Shown here in pieces: positions 43,315 through 52,853 of a stretch of DNA of 64,000 nucleotides. How positions within the stretch are numbered: position 1 is the stretch's first letter; each line of letters opens with the position of its first letter. The DNA lies in contig CAVRGR010000001.1 in the NCBI GenBank assembly GCA_963720775.1, positions 1 to 64,000 on the forward strand, read 5' to 3'. A program made the position numbers and the translations under genes. This DNA is from JAENVT01 sp963720775. GTDB taxonomy: Bacteria > Actinomycetota > Acidimicrobiia > Acidimicrobiales > Ilumatobacteraceae. The notes beneath the pieces are model-generated. The model searched no databases. It saw nothing but the letters and a program-made list of their open reading frames with translations, and was not told where the DNA came from.

Positions 43315-44045
43315 TGGGCTCGCCGGTTTATCGCGACGCCGCTGTCGTTCTGCGCACCTACAAGCTCGCCGAGGCGGATCGGATCGTGGTGTTGATGACC
43401 GAACATCACGGCAAGGTCCGCGCCGTTGCCAAGGGTGTACGCAAAACGATGTCGAAGTTCGGGGCCAGGCTCGAGCCGATGAGTCACGTGCAGCTCCTGC
43501 TCGCCCACAGCCGTACGGACCTCGAAATCGTCAGTCAAGCCGAGTCCGTGGAGTCGTTGGCCCCACTCGTCTCCGATCTCGATCACCTCACGAATGGCAT
43601 GGCCATGCTCGAAGCCGTCGATCAACTGGCGCTGGAGCGCGACCCGGCACCGCACCTCTACCACATGCTCGTCGGTGCTCTGCGAACGGTTGCTCGCCGG
43701 TCGGGTCCCATTGTGGTTCCTGCGTTCTATTGGAAGCTGTTGGCCGCGGAGGGCGTCACCCCGTTGCTCGACGAGTGCGCCAGGTGTGGCGAGCCCGGCC
43801 CATTGGTGGCACTCGACATGGACCAGGGCGGCGCTCTGTGCCGCAACTGCCGCTCGGGCGCACCGCTCAGCGTCGAGGCTCTGGAGCTGATGCGAATGGT
43901 GCTCGGTGGCCGTCTCAACGAGGCGCTGTCAGTGCCTGCATCGGCGGCGACGCACGAGATGGCGGCTCATGCCACTCGCGCCATGGAGCACCACATCGAA
44001 CGGCGACTGCGAACCGTGGCCATGTTCGAACGGATGGAGACCTGA
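43314..44045 (+). CDS. recO: DNA repair protein RecO
   Basis: 243 residues. N-terminal OB fold YRDAAVVLRTYKLAEADRIV and VRAVAKGVRKTMSKFGARLE, C-terminal zinc site with CARCGEPG and LCRNCRSG (two CxxC), then SVEALELMRMVL. RecO loads RecA with RecF and RecR. It overlaps the UppS-like gene by one base and precedes glyS, an order (uppS near recO) seen in many actinobacteria. Confidence 0.93.
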   Translation: MGSPVYRDAAVVLRTYKLAEADRIVVLMTEHHGKVRAVAKGVRKTMSKFGARLEPMSHVQLLLAHSRTDLEIVSQAESVESLAPLVSDLDHLTNGMAMLEAVDQLALERDPAPHLYHMLVGALRTVARRSGPIVVPAFYWKLLAAEGVTPLLDECARCGEPGPLVALDMDQGGALCRNCRSGAPLSVEALELMRMVLGGRLNEALSVPASAATHEMAAHATRAMEHHIERRLRTVAMFERMET

Positions 44046-44096
44046 TCAGGAATGCATTCGCGGCGGCGTAGGCCCTGCTCGTAGCCTGGCACGGGT

Positions 44097-45407
44097 ATGC
44101 CTGCGACCGATCTCGACCAAGTAGTCAATCTCTGCAAGCGGCGGGGCTACGTCTACCCGTCGGCCGAGATCTACGGCGGGTTTCGCAGCACGTACGACTA
44201 CGGCCCGCTGGGTGCGTTGATGCTGCGCAACATCCGCGAGGCTTGGATCCACTCGATGGTGCAGCTACGCGACGACGTCGTGTTGATCGATGCTGCTGTT
44301 CTCGGCCCTCCGCAGATCTGGGAGGCCAGTGGACATCTGGCCAACTTCACCGATCCTCTCGTCGACTGCACCAACTGCAAGACGCGGTGGCGTCTCGACA
44401 AGCTCGACGATCCCAACACCTGCCCGAACTGCGGAAAGCAGGGCACGTTCACCGAACCGCGGCAGTTCAACCTGATGTTCAAGACGCACGCCGGTCCCAT
44501 CGAGGACGAGGGTGCCGTGGCCTACCTGCGTCCCGAAACCGCACAGGGCATGTTCGTCAACTTCAGCAACGTGCTCAACTCGACCCGTCGCAAGCCACCG
44601 TTCGGCATCGCCCAGGTCGGCAAGAGCTTCCGCAACGAGATCACCCCGCAGAACTGGATCTTCCGCACGCGTGAGTTCGAGCAGATGGAGATGGAGTACT
44701 TCGTCGCGCCTGCCGACAGCCTCAAGTGGTACGAGTACTGGTGCGCCGAGCGGATGAACTGGTACCTCGAGCTCGGCGTGCCGGCCGACATGCTGCGCCT
44801 TCGCGCTCACGATGCCGACGAGCTGTCGCACTACTCGGTCGGGACGTCCGATGTCGAGTTCCGGTTCCCCTGGGGTTGGGACGAGCTCGAGGGCATCGCC
44901 CAACGTGGCGACTACGATCTCACGCAGCACTCCAACCACTCAGGCGAGAAGCTCGACTACTTCGATCAGGCCACGAACGAGCGGTACAAGCCCTACGTGA
45001 TCGAGCCGGCCGTCGGTGTCACCCGCCTGTTCGCCATCTTCCTCCTGGCCGCCTACGACGAGGATGTCATCAACGACGAGACACGGACCGTGCTCCGTCT
45101 TCATCCGCGCCTCGCGCCGTACAAGGTCGCCGTGCTGCCCCTGTCGAAGAAGGACACGCTGACCCCACTGGCGCATCAAGTGCGCAAGCAACTGAGCCGG
45201 CGGTACATGGTCGACTACGACGAGACACAGGCGATCGGCCGTCGCTATCGCCGCCAGGACGAGATCGGAACACCGCTGTGCGTCACGGTCGACTTCGACT
45301 CGCTCGACGACAACGCGGCAACCATTCGCGACCGCGACACCACCGAGCAGGTGCGCGTGCCCATCGCTTCCTTGCTCGACGAGGTCGGCTCCCGACTCGG
45401 CTTCTAG
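44097..45407 (+). CDS. glyS: Glycyl-tRNA synthetase
   Basis: 436 residues, the dimeric alpha2 type. Class II motif regions: GFRSTYDYGPLGALMLRNI, zinc site CTNCKTRWRLD ... CPNCGKQGTF, motif 2 FGIAQVGKSFRNEITPQNWI, EFEQMEMEYF, motif 3 PYVIEPAVGVTRLFAIFLL; C-terminal anticodon-binding domain LAPYKVAVLPLSKKDTL. TAGCCT lies 9 nt before ATG 44097, so the transcript is probably leaderless or nearly so. Confidence 0.95.
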   Translation: MPATDLDQVVNLCKRRGYVYPSAEIYGGFRSTYDYGPLGALMLRNIREAWIHSMVQLRDDVVLIDAAVLGPPQIWEASGHLANFTDPLVDCTNCKTRWRLDKLDDPNTCPNCGKQGTFTEPRQFNLMFKTHAGPIEDEGAVAYLRPETAQGMFVNFSNVLNSTRRKPPFGIAQVGKSFRNEITPQNWIFRTREFEQMEMEYFVAPADSLKWYEYWCAERMNWYLELGVPADMLRLRAHDADELSHYSVGTSDVEFRFPWGWDELEGIAQRGDYDLTQHSNHSGEKLDYFDQATNERYKPYVIEPAVGVTRLFAIFLLAAYDEDVINDETRTVLRLHPRLAPYKVAVLPLSKKDTLTPLAHQVRKQLSRRYMVDYDETQAIGRRYRRQDEIGTPLCVTVDFDSLDDNAATIRDRDTTEQVRVPIASLLDEVGSRLGF

Positions 45408-45447
45408 GCAGGCGACGTAGTCGGGGAGTGTGACCGATGCCCGACAT

Positions 45448-45483
45448 CAATTAGTTCGACGAACGAACTAATTGGAGTAATCT
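45448..45483 (+). promoter_or_regulatory. MarR operator and leaderless promoter
   Basis: CAATTAGTTCG (45448-45458) and CGAACTAATTG (45464-45474) form a perfect 11-bp inverted repeat with a 5-nt spacer, upstream of TAATCT (45478-45483), which lies 6 nt before ATG 45490. The AT-rich palindrome of this size, abutting the -10, is what a MarR autorepressor would bind. Confidence 0.7.
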
Positions 45484-45489
45484 ATCTGC

Positions 45490-45960
45490 ATGACGACTCT
45501 CCACAAGACGGAACGTCGCGATGCGACTCCGCTGGGTCTCGCCAACTCTTTGCGGCCGACCATCGCCCGACTGGCCCGTCGGCTGCGGCAGCAGGACCAC
45601 ACCGGCCTGGGGCCGACGATGACGGCGACGTTGGCCTCCATCGCCAAACATGGTGGGCCGACACACGGCGAGCTGGCGACGATCGAACAGGTTTCGCCGC
45701 CGACGATCACCGCGGTCGTCGACAAGCTGGAGAAACTCGGGCTCGTCACCCGCGAGACCGACTCCACTGATCGCCGTGTCACTCGCGTTCGGGCGACGCC
45801 GGCCGGCATCGACCAGCTCGACGAGGTTCGCAACCGCCGCACGTCGTGGCTCGCGTTTCGACTGACCGCCCTCACTGACGAAGAGCGACGGCGCCTGGCC
45901 GACGCGGCCGACGTCCTGGCCAAGCTCATCGATGTTGCGGAGGGCCCGATCGATGGCTGA
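45490..45960 (+). CDS. MarR-family transcriptional regulator
   Basis: 156 residues. Winged helix with LASIAKHGGPTHGELATIEQ, recognition helix VSPPTITAVVDKLEKLGLVT and the wing RETDSTDRRVTRVRATPAGI, typical MarR. It overlaps the downstream MFS exporter gene by 8 bp. The palindrome before it is the probable autoregulatory operator; a ligand exported by the MFS protein would be the inducer. Confidence 0.88.
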   Translation: MTTLHKTERRDATPLGLANSLRPTIARLARRLRQQDHTGLGPTMTATLASIAKHGGPTHGELATIEQVSPPTITAVVDKLEKLGLVTRETDSTDRRVTRVRATPAGIDQLDEVRNRRTSWLAFRLTALTDEERRRLADAADVLAKLIDVAEGPIDG

Positions 45961-47221
45961 CTCAGGTGTCGAGTTCTCCACCGGTCGCGTCGGCACCTTC
46001 GAGTCGCTGCGCGTCCGCAACTTCCGTCTCTTCTTCGGCGGCCAGCTCATCTCCCAGATCGGCAACTGGCTCACCCTCATCGCTCAAGCGCTGCTCGTGC
46101 TCAAGCTCACCGACAGCGGGTTCGCACTCGGCCTGCTGGCAGCCTGCCAGTTCGGGCCCGTCCTCGTCCTCGGTGCCTGGTCGGGCCTGGTGGCCGACCG
46201 CTCCGACAAGCGCAAGTTGCTGCTGATCGTGCAGTCGTTCGCGATGGTGCAGTCGTTCGCCCTCGCCTTCGTCGCTTTCATGCATCACCCTCCGGTGGCC
46301 GCTATCTACATCGTGGCCCTGTTCGGTGGCGTTGCTACCGCGTTCGACAACCCGGCCCGACGCGCGTACGTCGTCGAGATGGTGTCGGAGGCCAACGTCC
46401 AGAACGCGGTCAGTCTGAACAGCGCGCTGATGACCGGCTCACGAGTGGTCGGGCCGGCATTGGCCGGCCTGCTCATCACCACCGTCGGCTATGGATGGAC
46501 GTTCGCGACCGACGGTCTGTCGTACCTCGCCGTCATCCTCGGCCTCGTCTTGATGCGCACTCGCGAGAACCGCCCGCACCTCGCCGCCGCACGCGGCAAG
46601 GGCCAGGTGCGCGAGGGCCTGCGCTACGTACGAACGATGCCCGAGCTCTTCGTGCCGCTCGTGATGATGGCGATCATCGGCACTTTTGCGTTCAACTTCC
46701 AGACAGTGATGCCGCTGCTCATCAAGCGCACGCTGCACGGCACCGACCGAACGTTCACCCTCATCTACAGCGTCATTGCCGTCGGCTCGCTGGTCGGCGC
46801 GCTGATGTCGGCGCGTCGTTCCTCGGTCACCGTCCGCCACATCATCTTGTCGGCATACGCCTTCGGTGGCGCCATGTTGTTGCTGGCTGTCACACCGAAC
46901 GTGGCGTTCACGTACCCGATCGGCATCCTGGTCGGCCTTTCCAGCATCATCTTCATGACCACGTCCACAGCCATCGTCCAGGTGCGCGCCGAACCCTCGA
47001 TGCGGGGCCGGGTTCTGGCTCTGCAGGCAATCGTCTTCCTCGGAAGCACGCCGATCGGTGGCCCGATCCTCGGGTGGGTGTGCCAGCACTACGGGGCGCG
47101 CATGGGCGTGGCAATCGGCGGCGTCTCCGGCATCGTGGCCGGCGTGTACGGCATGCGTGCTGTCCGCGTGAAGACGCACAACGCACGATTCACGGACGAG
47201 GCGATGGCAACGGCGCAGTAG
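45953..47221 (+). CDS. MFS exporter (MFS_3/EntS-like) controlled by MarR
   Basis: About 422 residues from ATG 45953, with GGAGG upstream. Twelve helices; FESLRVRNFRLFFGGQLISQ at the N-terminus, loop GLVADRSDKRKLLLIVQSFA, FDNPARRAYVVEMVSEANVQ after helix 4 and ISQIGNWLTLIAQALLVLKL, all of the EntS/MFS_3 pattern. The tight link to the MarR gene suggests export of a toxic compound. The end overlaps the end of the convergent kinase gene by about 30 bp. Confidence 0.88.
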   Translation: MADSGVEFSTGRVGTFESLRVRNFRLFFGGQLISQIGNWLTLIAQALLVLKLTDSGFALGLLAACQFGPVLVLGAWSGLVADRSDKRKLLLIVQSFAMVQSFALAFVAFMHHPPVAAIYIVALFGGVATAFDNPARRAYVVEMVSEANVQNAVSLNSALMTGSRVVGPALAGLLITTVGYGWTFATDGLSYLAVILGLVLMRTRENRPHLAAARGKGQVREGLRYVRTMPELFVPLVMMAIIGTFAFNFQTVMPLLIKRTLHGTDRTFTLIYSVIAVGSLVGALMSARRSSVTVRHIILSAYAFGGAMLLLAVTPNVAFTYPIGILVGLSSIIFMTTSTAIVQVRAEPSMRGRVLALQAIVFLGSTPIGGPILGWVCQHYGARMGVAIGGVSGIVAGVYGMRAVRVKTHNARFTDEAMATAQ

Positions 47222-48596
47222 CCGAATCCGCGAGGGGCAGGTAGACCGAGAACCGGGCACCACCACGTTCGGTCGATCCGGCCAACACCCGTCCGTCCAT
47301 CGCCTCGGTCAACTCCTTGACAATGGCGAGACCGAGGCCACTGGAGCTCTCGCTGCGGGTCGGTTGTTGGCGGGCTACATACAACCGCTCGAAGACGTGC
47401 ACCAGATCCGCGTCCGCGATGCCATGGCCATCGTCGTCGACGGTGATGATGCCGTGCCCGCCGGCCCGACCGACCGTGACGACCACCGACTCCCTGGCGA
47501 ACTTCAATGCGTTGTCGATCAGGTTGGCGAGTATCTGCGACATGCGATCCGGATCGGCGAGCACCACCACGCGCCCGGGAGCTTCGCAGCGCAACGTCAA
47601 TCCACGAGCTTGCGCAGCGGGAACGAACCCGGAGCAGTCGGTCTGTGCTCGTTCGGCGAGGTCGATGGGCACGATCGACAGCGAGAAACCTCTGGTCTGC
47701 AGCTTGGCGAGGTCGAGCAAGTCGGCGACGAGCCGTTCCAATCGGTTGGCCTCGTTGCGGATCACCGCAGCCGCCTTTTGGGGCTCCGCCGCGCCGTCGG
47801 TGATCGCCTCCGCATAGCCACGAATCGACGTCAGCGGTGTGCGCAGGTCGTGGCTCACCGACAGCAGGAACTGCTGCTCCAGCACGCGCATCCGTTGCAG
47901 TGACGCGGCCATCGAGTTGATGCTGCGCGCCAGTTCGGCCATCTCGTCGTGATCGTCGGGCCCAGGCTCGGGCAGGCGTGTATCGAGCTGGCCGGAGGCG
48001 ACACGTTGAGTCGCCAGCGAGGCCTCGCGCACGGGTTTGGTCAATCGTCTGCCCAGCCACACCGCCACCGCTGCCGCCGCGAGCAACGTGACCGCGCCGG
48101 CGAGCAGGAACAAGCGCACCGAGCGGCCGAGTGCGGCATTCGCCGTGCGCGTGATCACGACGATTGTCTGTCCGACCACAGCGAGGTTGGTCGATGCAGC
48201 GGCAAAGACGGTGTTGCCGACGTTGCCACTGACGACACCGTCGGGCGCCAAGGCCCGCGGGTCGATCAGCGATGCATCGATGCCGGCCGGCAGCGTGTCG
48301 CCGGTGAGCTCGCCGAGCCGGTTCACCGTGAGCACGGCGATGTCGTCGATGTCGAGTGCTCTGCTGAACGACCTGAGCACGCGGAGCCGTCGGCGGGTCT
48401 GCAGCTCGGTGAGGTTGCCGCCATCCGCGCCGACCAGCGTGGTGACGTTGGCGGCAAGCTCTCTGGCCTGATCACGGAGCTGGCGCTCGGTGGTCTGACG
48501 AGCGCGAACGTTGGCGAGCACGAGGGTGCCGGCGCCGGCGATCAGCAACGTAGCGAGCACGACGGCGATGAATGCAACGGTCAGGCGGCGGGTCAC
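47190..48596 (-). CDS. Sensor histidine kinase
   Basis: 468 residues. Helix TVAFIAVVLATLLIAGAGTL near the start, periplasmic loop with a low-complexity region, second helix LFLLAGAVTLLAAAAVAVWL, HAMP, H-box LLSVSHDLRTPLTSIRGYAE, N-box LANLIDNALKFA, G-box DDDGHGIADADLVHVFERLY and SSGLGLAIVKELTEAMDGRV. Partner of the OmpR-type regulator that ends 38 bp upstream on the same strand. Signal unknown. Confidence 0.88.
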   Translation of the reverse strand: MTRRLTVAFIAVVLATLLIAGAGTLVLANVRARQTTERQLRDQARELAANVTTLVGADGGNLTELQTRRRLRVLRSFSRALDIDDIAVLTVNRLGELTGDTLPAGIDASLIDPRALAPDGVVSGNVGNTVFAAASTNLAVVGQTIVVITRTANAALGRSVRLFLLAGAVTLLAAAAVAVWLGRRLTKPVREASLATQRVASGQLDTRLPEPGPDDHDEMAELARSINSMAASLQRMRVLEQQFLLSVSHDLRTPLTSIRGYAEAITDGAAEPQKAAAVIRNEANRLERLVADLLDLAKLQTRGFSLSIVPIDLAERAQTDCSGFVPAAQARGLTLRCEAPGRVVVLADPDRMSQILANLIDNALKFARESVVVTVGRAGGHGIITVDDDGHGIADADLVHVFERLYVARQQPTRSESSSGLGLAIVKELTEAMDGRVLAGSTERGGARFSVYLPLADSATAPLPSPRP

Positions 48597-48633
48597 GATC
48601 GGCCCAGCATGATCGCGAGATGTGATGGATTCA

Positions 48634-49326
48634 TTAGCCCAACCGGTAGCCGATGCCCCACACCGTTGCCAGCGGCAGGTCGTCGCCTAGCTTCTTGCGC
48701 AGTTGGCGAACATGCACGTCGACCGTTCGGTCGTCTCCGTACCAATCGGCACCCCACACGCCGTCGATCAGCTGTTGGCGCGACAGCGCGATGCCTTGGT
48801 TGCGTGCCAGAAAGGCGAGCAGGTCGAACTCACGCGTGGCGAGAGGAGCCGGTGTTCCCAGAACGCGCACTTCGCGGCGTGCCAGATCGAGCTCGATCCC
48901 ATCTCCGACGTCGAACACCGACGCGTCGGCGACCGCTGGTTGACCGCGCCGCAGGATCGCCTTGACCCTGGCAACCACTTCGCGGGGAGAAAATGGCTTC
49001 GTCACGTAATCGTCGGCGCCCAGTTCGAGGCCGAGTACGCGATCGATCTCGCCGTCCCGCGCGGTCAGGAACAGAACCGGCAGCGTGCTCGCAGCACGGA
49101 TGCGCCGGCAGATCTCGAAGCCGTCGATGTCTGGGAGGCCGATGTCGAGCAGCACGATGGCCGGCCGTTGTCGATCGATCAGTTCGAGAGCGCGCTCGCC
49201 GGACGCTGCCTGCAGCACACGGAAACCGGCACGTCGCAGGTACATGTCGAGGAGGTCGGCGATGCTCGGATCGTCCTCGACGACGATCACGGTTCGCTCG
49301 GTGGCAGATTCACCCACGGCAATCAT
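48634..49326 (-). CDS. OmpR-family response regulator
   Basis: 230 residues from ATG 49326 (MIAVGESATERTVIVVEDDP); the longer frame above overlaps trpC. Acidic pair EDD, phospho-Asp in PAIVLLDIGLPDIDG, Thr LFLTARDGE, Lys GADDYVTKPFSPRE; C-terminal winged helix LATREFDLLAFLARNQ and TVDVHVRQLRKKLGDDLPL. Cotranscribed with the kinase 47190-48596. Divergent from the trp operon, but a regulatory link to it cannot be inferred from sequence. Confidence 0.87.
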   Translation of the reverse strand: MIAVGESATERTVIVVEDDPSIADLLDMYLRRAGFRVLQAASGERALELIDRQRPAIVLLDIGLPDIDGFEICRRIRAASTLPVLFLTARDGEIDRVLGLELGADDYVTKPFSPREVVARVKAILRRGQPAVADASVFDVGDGIELDLARREVRVLGTPAPLATREFDLLAFLARNQGIALSRQQLIDGVWGADWYGDDRTVDVHVRQLRKKLGDDLPLATVWGIGYRLG

Positions 49327-49406
49327 GCTGACACGCTGGTACCGTTCCGACAGAGCACTGGAATCCATCCGACCGCTCGAACGGCTCGGCGACAAGGGCA
49401 GCGACT

Positions 49407-50183
49407 TTGGCGACATATCTCGACCGCATCCTCGAACATCACCGTGAGATGGCCGAGTCGGACCAACGCCCGATCGAGCGGCTGACACGTGACGCCCAGC
49501 AGATGCCGCCGGCACGCGGCTTTGCTGCGTCGTTGCGTGACCGTGCGGAGCTCGCTGTCATCAGTGAGATCAAGCGACGGTCGCCGTCGAAGGGCGATCT
49601 CTTCGCCGATCTCGATCCGTCATCGCTGGCTGCGGCCTACGGCAACGGAGGCGCGGCCTGCCTGTCTGTGCTCACCGACAGCTCCTACTTCGGAGGTTCG
49701 GTCGGCGATCTGCAGGCGGCGCGCGGCGCCTGCTCGCTTCCTGTGTTGCGCAAGGACTTCACGGTGAGCGAGCGCGATGTGCTCGACACGCGGCTCATGG
49801 GAGCCGACTGCGTGTTGTTGATCGCCGCGGCGCTCGACAAGGCGGAGCTGATCGGTTTCCATCAGCTGGCCACGAGCATCGGGCTCGAGGTGCTCGTCGA
49901 GATCCACGATGAAACGGAACTCGAACTGGCACTGCAGGCCGACGCGACTGTCATCGGGGTCAATCAACGAGACCTCGTCACGTTTCTCGTTGATCACGAG
50001 CGCGCCGTTCGCATGGCTGGTTTGATGCCGCCCGATGTCGTGCGGGTCGCAGAGAGCGGTGTAAGGGGTCGCGAAGACGCGCTGAGTTTGCGTCGTGCCG
50101 GGTACGACGCCGTACTGGTTGGCGAATCGCTCGTCACCGCGGCCGACCCCGCTGCAGCAATTGCAGAGCTCCGCGTTGCTTGA
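49407..50183 (+). CDS. trpC: Indole-3-glycerol-phosphate synthase
   Basis: 258 residues from TTG 49407 (MATYLDRILEHHREM). TIM-barrel signatures ISEIKRRSPSKGDLFADLDP, CLSVLTDSSYFGGSVGDLQA, LPVLRKDFTVSERDV, IGVNQRDL and VAESGVRGREDALSLRRAGY. Converts CdRP to indole-3-glycerol phosphate. First gene of trpC-F-B-A; trpE, trpG and trpD are not in this window. Confidence 0.93.
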   Translation: MATYLDRILEHHREMAESDQRPIERLTRDAQQMPPARGFAASLRDRAELAVISEIKRRSPSKGDLFADLDPSSLAAAYGNGGAACLSVLTDSSYFGGSVGDLQAARGACSLPVLRKDFTVSERDVLDTRLMGADCVLLIAAALDKAELIGFHQLATSIGLEVLVEIHDETELELALQADATVIGVNQRDLVTFLVDHERAVRMAGLMPPDVVRVAESGVRGREDALSLRRAGYDAVLVGESLVTAADPAAAIAELRVA

Positions 50184-50262
50184 TCCGTAAATCGATCCGG
50201 TCCGAACACGGCCCGGCCAGGTACGTTTGACAGGTACGTTTGGCATGAGCCAGGGAACGGTG

Positions 50263-50922
50263 ATGTTCGTCAAGATCTGCGGTATCACGAATGAGGACGA
50301 TGCACTGCTGGCTGTTGCGATGGGTGCCGACGCTGTCGGCTTCGTTCTTGCCCCTTCGCCGCGACAGATCGCGCCGCAGCAGGTCTACAACATCACCCGT
50401 CGGCTGCCACCCGAGATCCTCACCGTCGGGGTCTTCCGCGACGAGCTGCCCAGCAGAGTGATCGACACGGTGAATCGTGCCGGCCTGAAGGCGGCCCAGT
50501 TGCACGGGCACGAGTCGCCGGCGATGGTCGCCGAGGTTGCCGAACAGATCCGCTGGGTGATCAAGGCGGTCGTGGCCGGCTCGGTCGATGCGCGGCGGAC
50601 GAAGGATTTCTGCACCGATCTGATCCTGGTCGACGCACCGTCGCCCGGGTCGGGAGAGCTGTTCGACTGGTCGCTGCTCGGTGAGGTCGCCGAGGGCCCG
50701 CGCCTCATCCTCGCCGGAGGCCTCGATCCAGACAACGTCGCCACTGCCGTCCGCAAGGTGCAGCCGTGGGGCGTCGACGTGTCGACCGGCGTCGAAAAGT
50801 CTCCGGGTCGCAAAGATCCGATGAAGGTCAAGGCCTTCATCGAACGGGCTCGGGCCGCTGCACCGCAGCATCATCTCGGGCCCGATTCGATGCCCTACGA
50901 CTGGGCAGACGACGAGGAGTAG
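50263..50922 (+). CDS. trpF: Phosphoribosylanthranilate isomerase
   Basis: 219 residues. MFVKICGITNEDDALLAVAM at the start, then GADAVGFVLAPSPRQIA, VGVFRDELPSRVID, LKAAQLHG, LILAGGLDPDNVATAVRKVQ and VDVSTGVEKSPGRKDPMKVK, all TrpF hallmarks. ATG 50263 is chosen (CKICGI start); in-frame ATG 50245 is also possible. GGTACGTTTG occurs twice upstream (about 50220 and 50233). Gap to trpC is about 80 bp; to trpB 3 bp. Confidence 0.9.
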   Translation: MFVKICGITNEDDALLAVAMGADAVGFVLAPSPRQIAPQQVYNITRRLPPEILTVGVFRDELPSRVIDTVNRAGLKAAQLHGHESPAMVAEVAEQIRWVIKAVVAGSVDARRTKDFCTDLILVDAPSPGSGELFDWSLLGEVAEGPRLILAGGLDPDNVATAVRKVQPWGVDVSTGVEKSPGRKDPMKVKAFIERARAAAPQHHLGPDSMPYDWADDEE

Positions 50923-50925
50923 ACG

Positions 50926-52086
50926 ATGTCGCTGATGGCAGAACCATCGGCCACTGGACGTTTCGGCGAATTCGGTGGTCGTTTCGTACCCGAGACGTTG
51001 GTGCCCGCGTGCCAAGAGCTCGAGGCTGCGTTCCGCGAGGCGTGGGCCGATTCGACGTTCCGCGCAGATCTCGACTTCCAATTGCGGCAGTACGCGGGGC
51101 GTCCGTCGATCCTCACCGAGTGCGCCAACCTCGGCAACCAGCTCGGCATCCGACTGCTCCTGAAACGTGAGGATCTCAACCACACCGGCTCGCACAAGAT
51201 CAACAACGTGCTCGGCCAGGCTCTGCTCGCCAAGAGGATGGGAAAGAAGCGCCTCGTCGCCGAGACTGGCGCCGGGCAACACGGCGTGGCCAGCGCAACT
51301 GCTGCGGCGCTGCTTGGCATGGAGTGCAAGGTGTACATGGGCGCAGTCGACGTCGAACGCCAGGCGCTCAACGTGTTCAGGATGAAGTTGCTCGGTTCGG
51401 AGGTCGAATCGGTGCAGAGCGGCAGTCGAACCTTGAAAGACGCAGTCAACGAGGCGATGCGCGATTGGGTGGCATCGGTGGAGTCGACGCACTACTGCCT
51501 CGGTTCCGTGATGGGCCCTCACCCGTACCCGTGGATGGTCCGTGAGTTCCACCGGGTGGTCGGTGACGAGGCCAAGCAACAGTGCCAGGACCTGTTCGGC
51601 GACGTACCCGACATCGTCGTCGCATGCGTAGGCGGTGGTTCGAATGCGATCGGCATCTTCTCCGGGTTCGTCGACGATCGCACCCGTCTGGTCGGCGTCG
51701 AGCCCGCGGGTGGAGCTGCTGTCGGCCGCGGGCAACCTGGTGTGGTGCACGGCATGCGCAGCTACCTGATGCAAGACGAATACGGTCAGGTGATGGAAGC
51801 AGAGTCGATCTCTGCAGGTCTCGACTATCCGGGCGTCGGCCCGGAGCACAGCCACCTGGCGTCGATAGGCCGCGCCGAATATCCGTCGGTCACCGACGCC
51901 GAGGTGATCGACGCGTTTCAGTTGCTGGCCCGAATGGAAGGCATCATTCCTGCGCTGGAGTGTGCTCATGCCCTCGCTTGGATCGCTCGCGAGGCGCCGA
52001 GCTTCCAGGGATCGACGGTGTTGATGAACCTCTCCGGACGCGGCGACAAAGACGTCGCGCAGATGATGGACATCCTGGCCCGATGA
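50926..52086 (+). CDS. trpB: Tryptophan synthase beta subunit
   Basis: 386 residues. GRFGEFGGRFVPETLVPA, PLP lysine in LNHTGSHKINNVLGQALLAK, ETGAGQHGVASATAAA, phosphate-binding GGGSNAIGIFSGFV and SGRGDKDV near the C-terminus. Makes Trp from indole and serine. GAGGAG lies just before the ATG at the end of trpF. The stop overlaps the trpA ATG by 4 nt. Confidence 0.96.
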   Translation: MSLMAEPSATGRFGEFGGRFVPETLVPACQELEAAFREAWADSTFRADLDFQLRQYAGRPSILTECANLGNQLGIRLLLKREDLNHTGSHKINNVLGQALLAKRMGKKRLVAETGAGQHGVASATAAALLGMECKVYMGAVDVERQALNVFRMKLLGSEVESVQSGSRTLKDAVNEAMRDWVASVESTHYCLGSVMGPHPYPWMVREFHRVVGDEAKQQCQDLFGDVPDIVVACVGGGSNAIGIFSGFVDDRTRLVGVEPAGGAAVGRGQPGVVHGMRSYLMQDEYGQVMEAESISAGLDYPGVGPEHSHLASIGRAEYPSVTDAEVIDAFQLLARMEGIIPALECAHALAWIAREAPSFQGSTVLMNLSGRGDKDVAQMMDILAR

Positions 52087-52853
52087 CCGGAAAGTTGGAA
52101 ACTGCTCTGCGCGACAAGCGCTCCGCAGGGCACAAGTTGCTGGTCCCGTACGTCACCGGTGGCCTCGCCGGCTGGCAAGACGCGGTCCGCGCCATTGCCG
52201 CTGCGGGTGCCGACGCCATCGAGATCGGCTTGCCGTTCTCCGATCCGGTCATGGACGGTCCGGTCATCCAGCAGGCATCGCAGATGGCGTTGGAGAGCGG
52301 AGCGACGCCGGTGTCGATCCTCGCCGAAGCGCGCACGCTCGACGTGGGCATTCCGCTGGCGGTGATGTGCTACTACAACACCATCCACCATGCCGGCCAT
52401 GAGCGGTTCGCTCATCAACTCGTGGCTGCCGGCGTCGTGGCATCACTAGTGCCCGACCTGCCGCTGGAGGAGTCGGCACCTTGGTGCACCGCCGCCGACG
52501 CTGCCGGCATCGAGACGGTGATGTTCGCTGCACCAACCGCCCCCGATGAACGGCTGCCGCGCATCGCCGCTCGGGCGAGAGGCTTTGTGTATTCCGTGGG
52601 CCTGCTCGGCGTCACCGGAGAACGCGATCAGCTTGCCTCCACCGCCGCCTCGCTGGCGCGCCGCCTGAAGGCCATCACCGACGTGCCGGTGCTGATCGGG
52701 GTCGGCGTGTCGAACGCTGCCCAAGCGCAACAAGCTGTCCAGGTGGCCGACGGGGTGGTGATGGGCGCTTCGGTGATCAGACGGTTGCTCGACGATGGTG
52801 CCGATGCTGCCGGCGACTACGTCGCCGAAGTCCGCGCGGCGATCGATGAATGA
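52083..52853 (+). CDS. trpA: Tryptophan synthase alpha subunit
   Basis: 256 residues. LLVPYVTGGLAGWQDAVRAI, ADAIEIGLPFSDPVMDGPVI with catalytic Glu and Asp, ASLVPDLPLEESAPWCTAAD, FVYSVGLLGVTGERDQL and VLIGVGVSNAAQA. Cleaves indole-3-glycerol phosphate. Its stop overlaps the ATG of the next small gene by 8 bp, so that gene is part of the trp operon. Confidence 0.95.
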   Translation: MTGKLETALRDKRSAGHKLLVPYVTGGLAGWQDAVRAIAAAGADAIEIGLPFSDPVMDGPVIQQASQMALESGATPVSILAEARTLDVGIPLAVMCYYNTIHHAGHERFAHQLVAAGVVASLVPDLPLEESAPWCTAADAAGIETVMFAAPTAPDERLPRIAARARGFVYSVGLLGVTGERDQLASTAASLARRLKAITDVPVLIGVGVSNAAQAQQAVQVADGVVMGASVIRRLLDDGADAAGDYVAEVRAAIDE

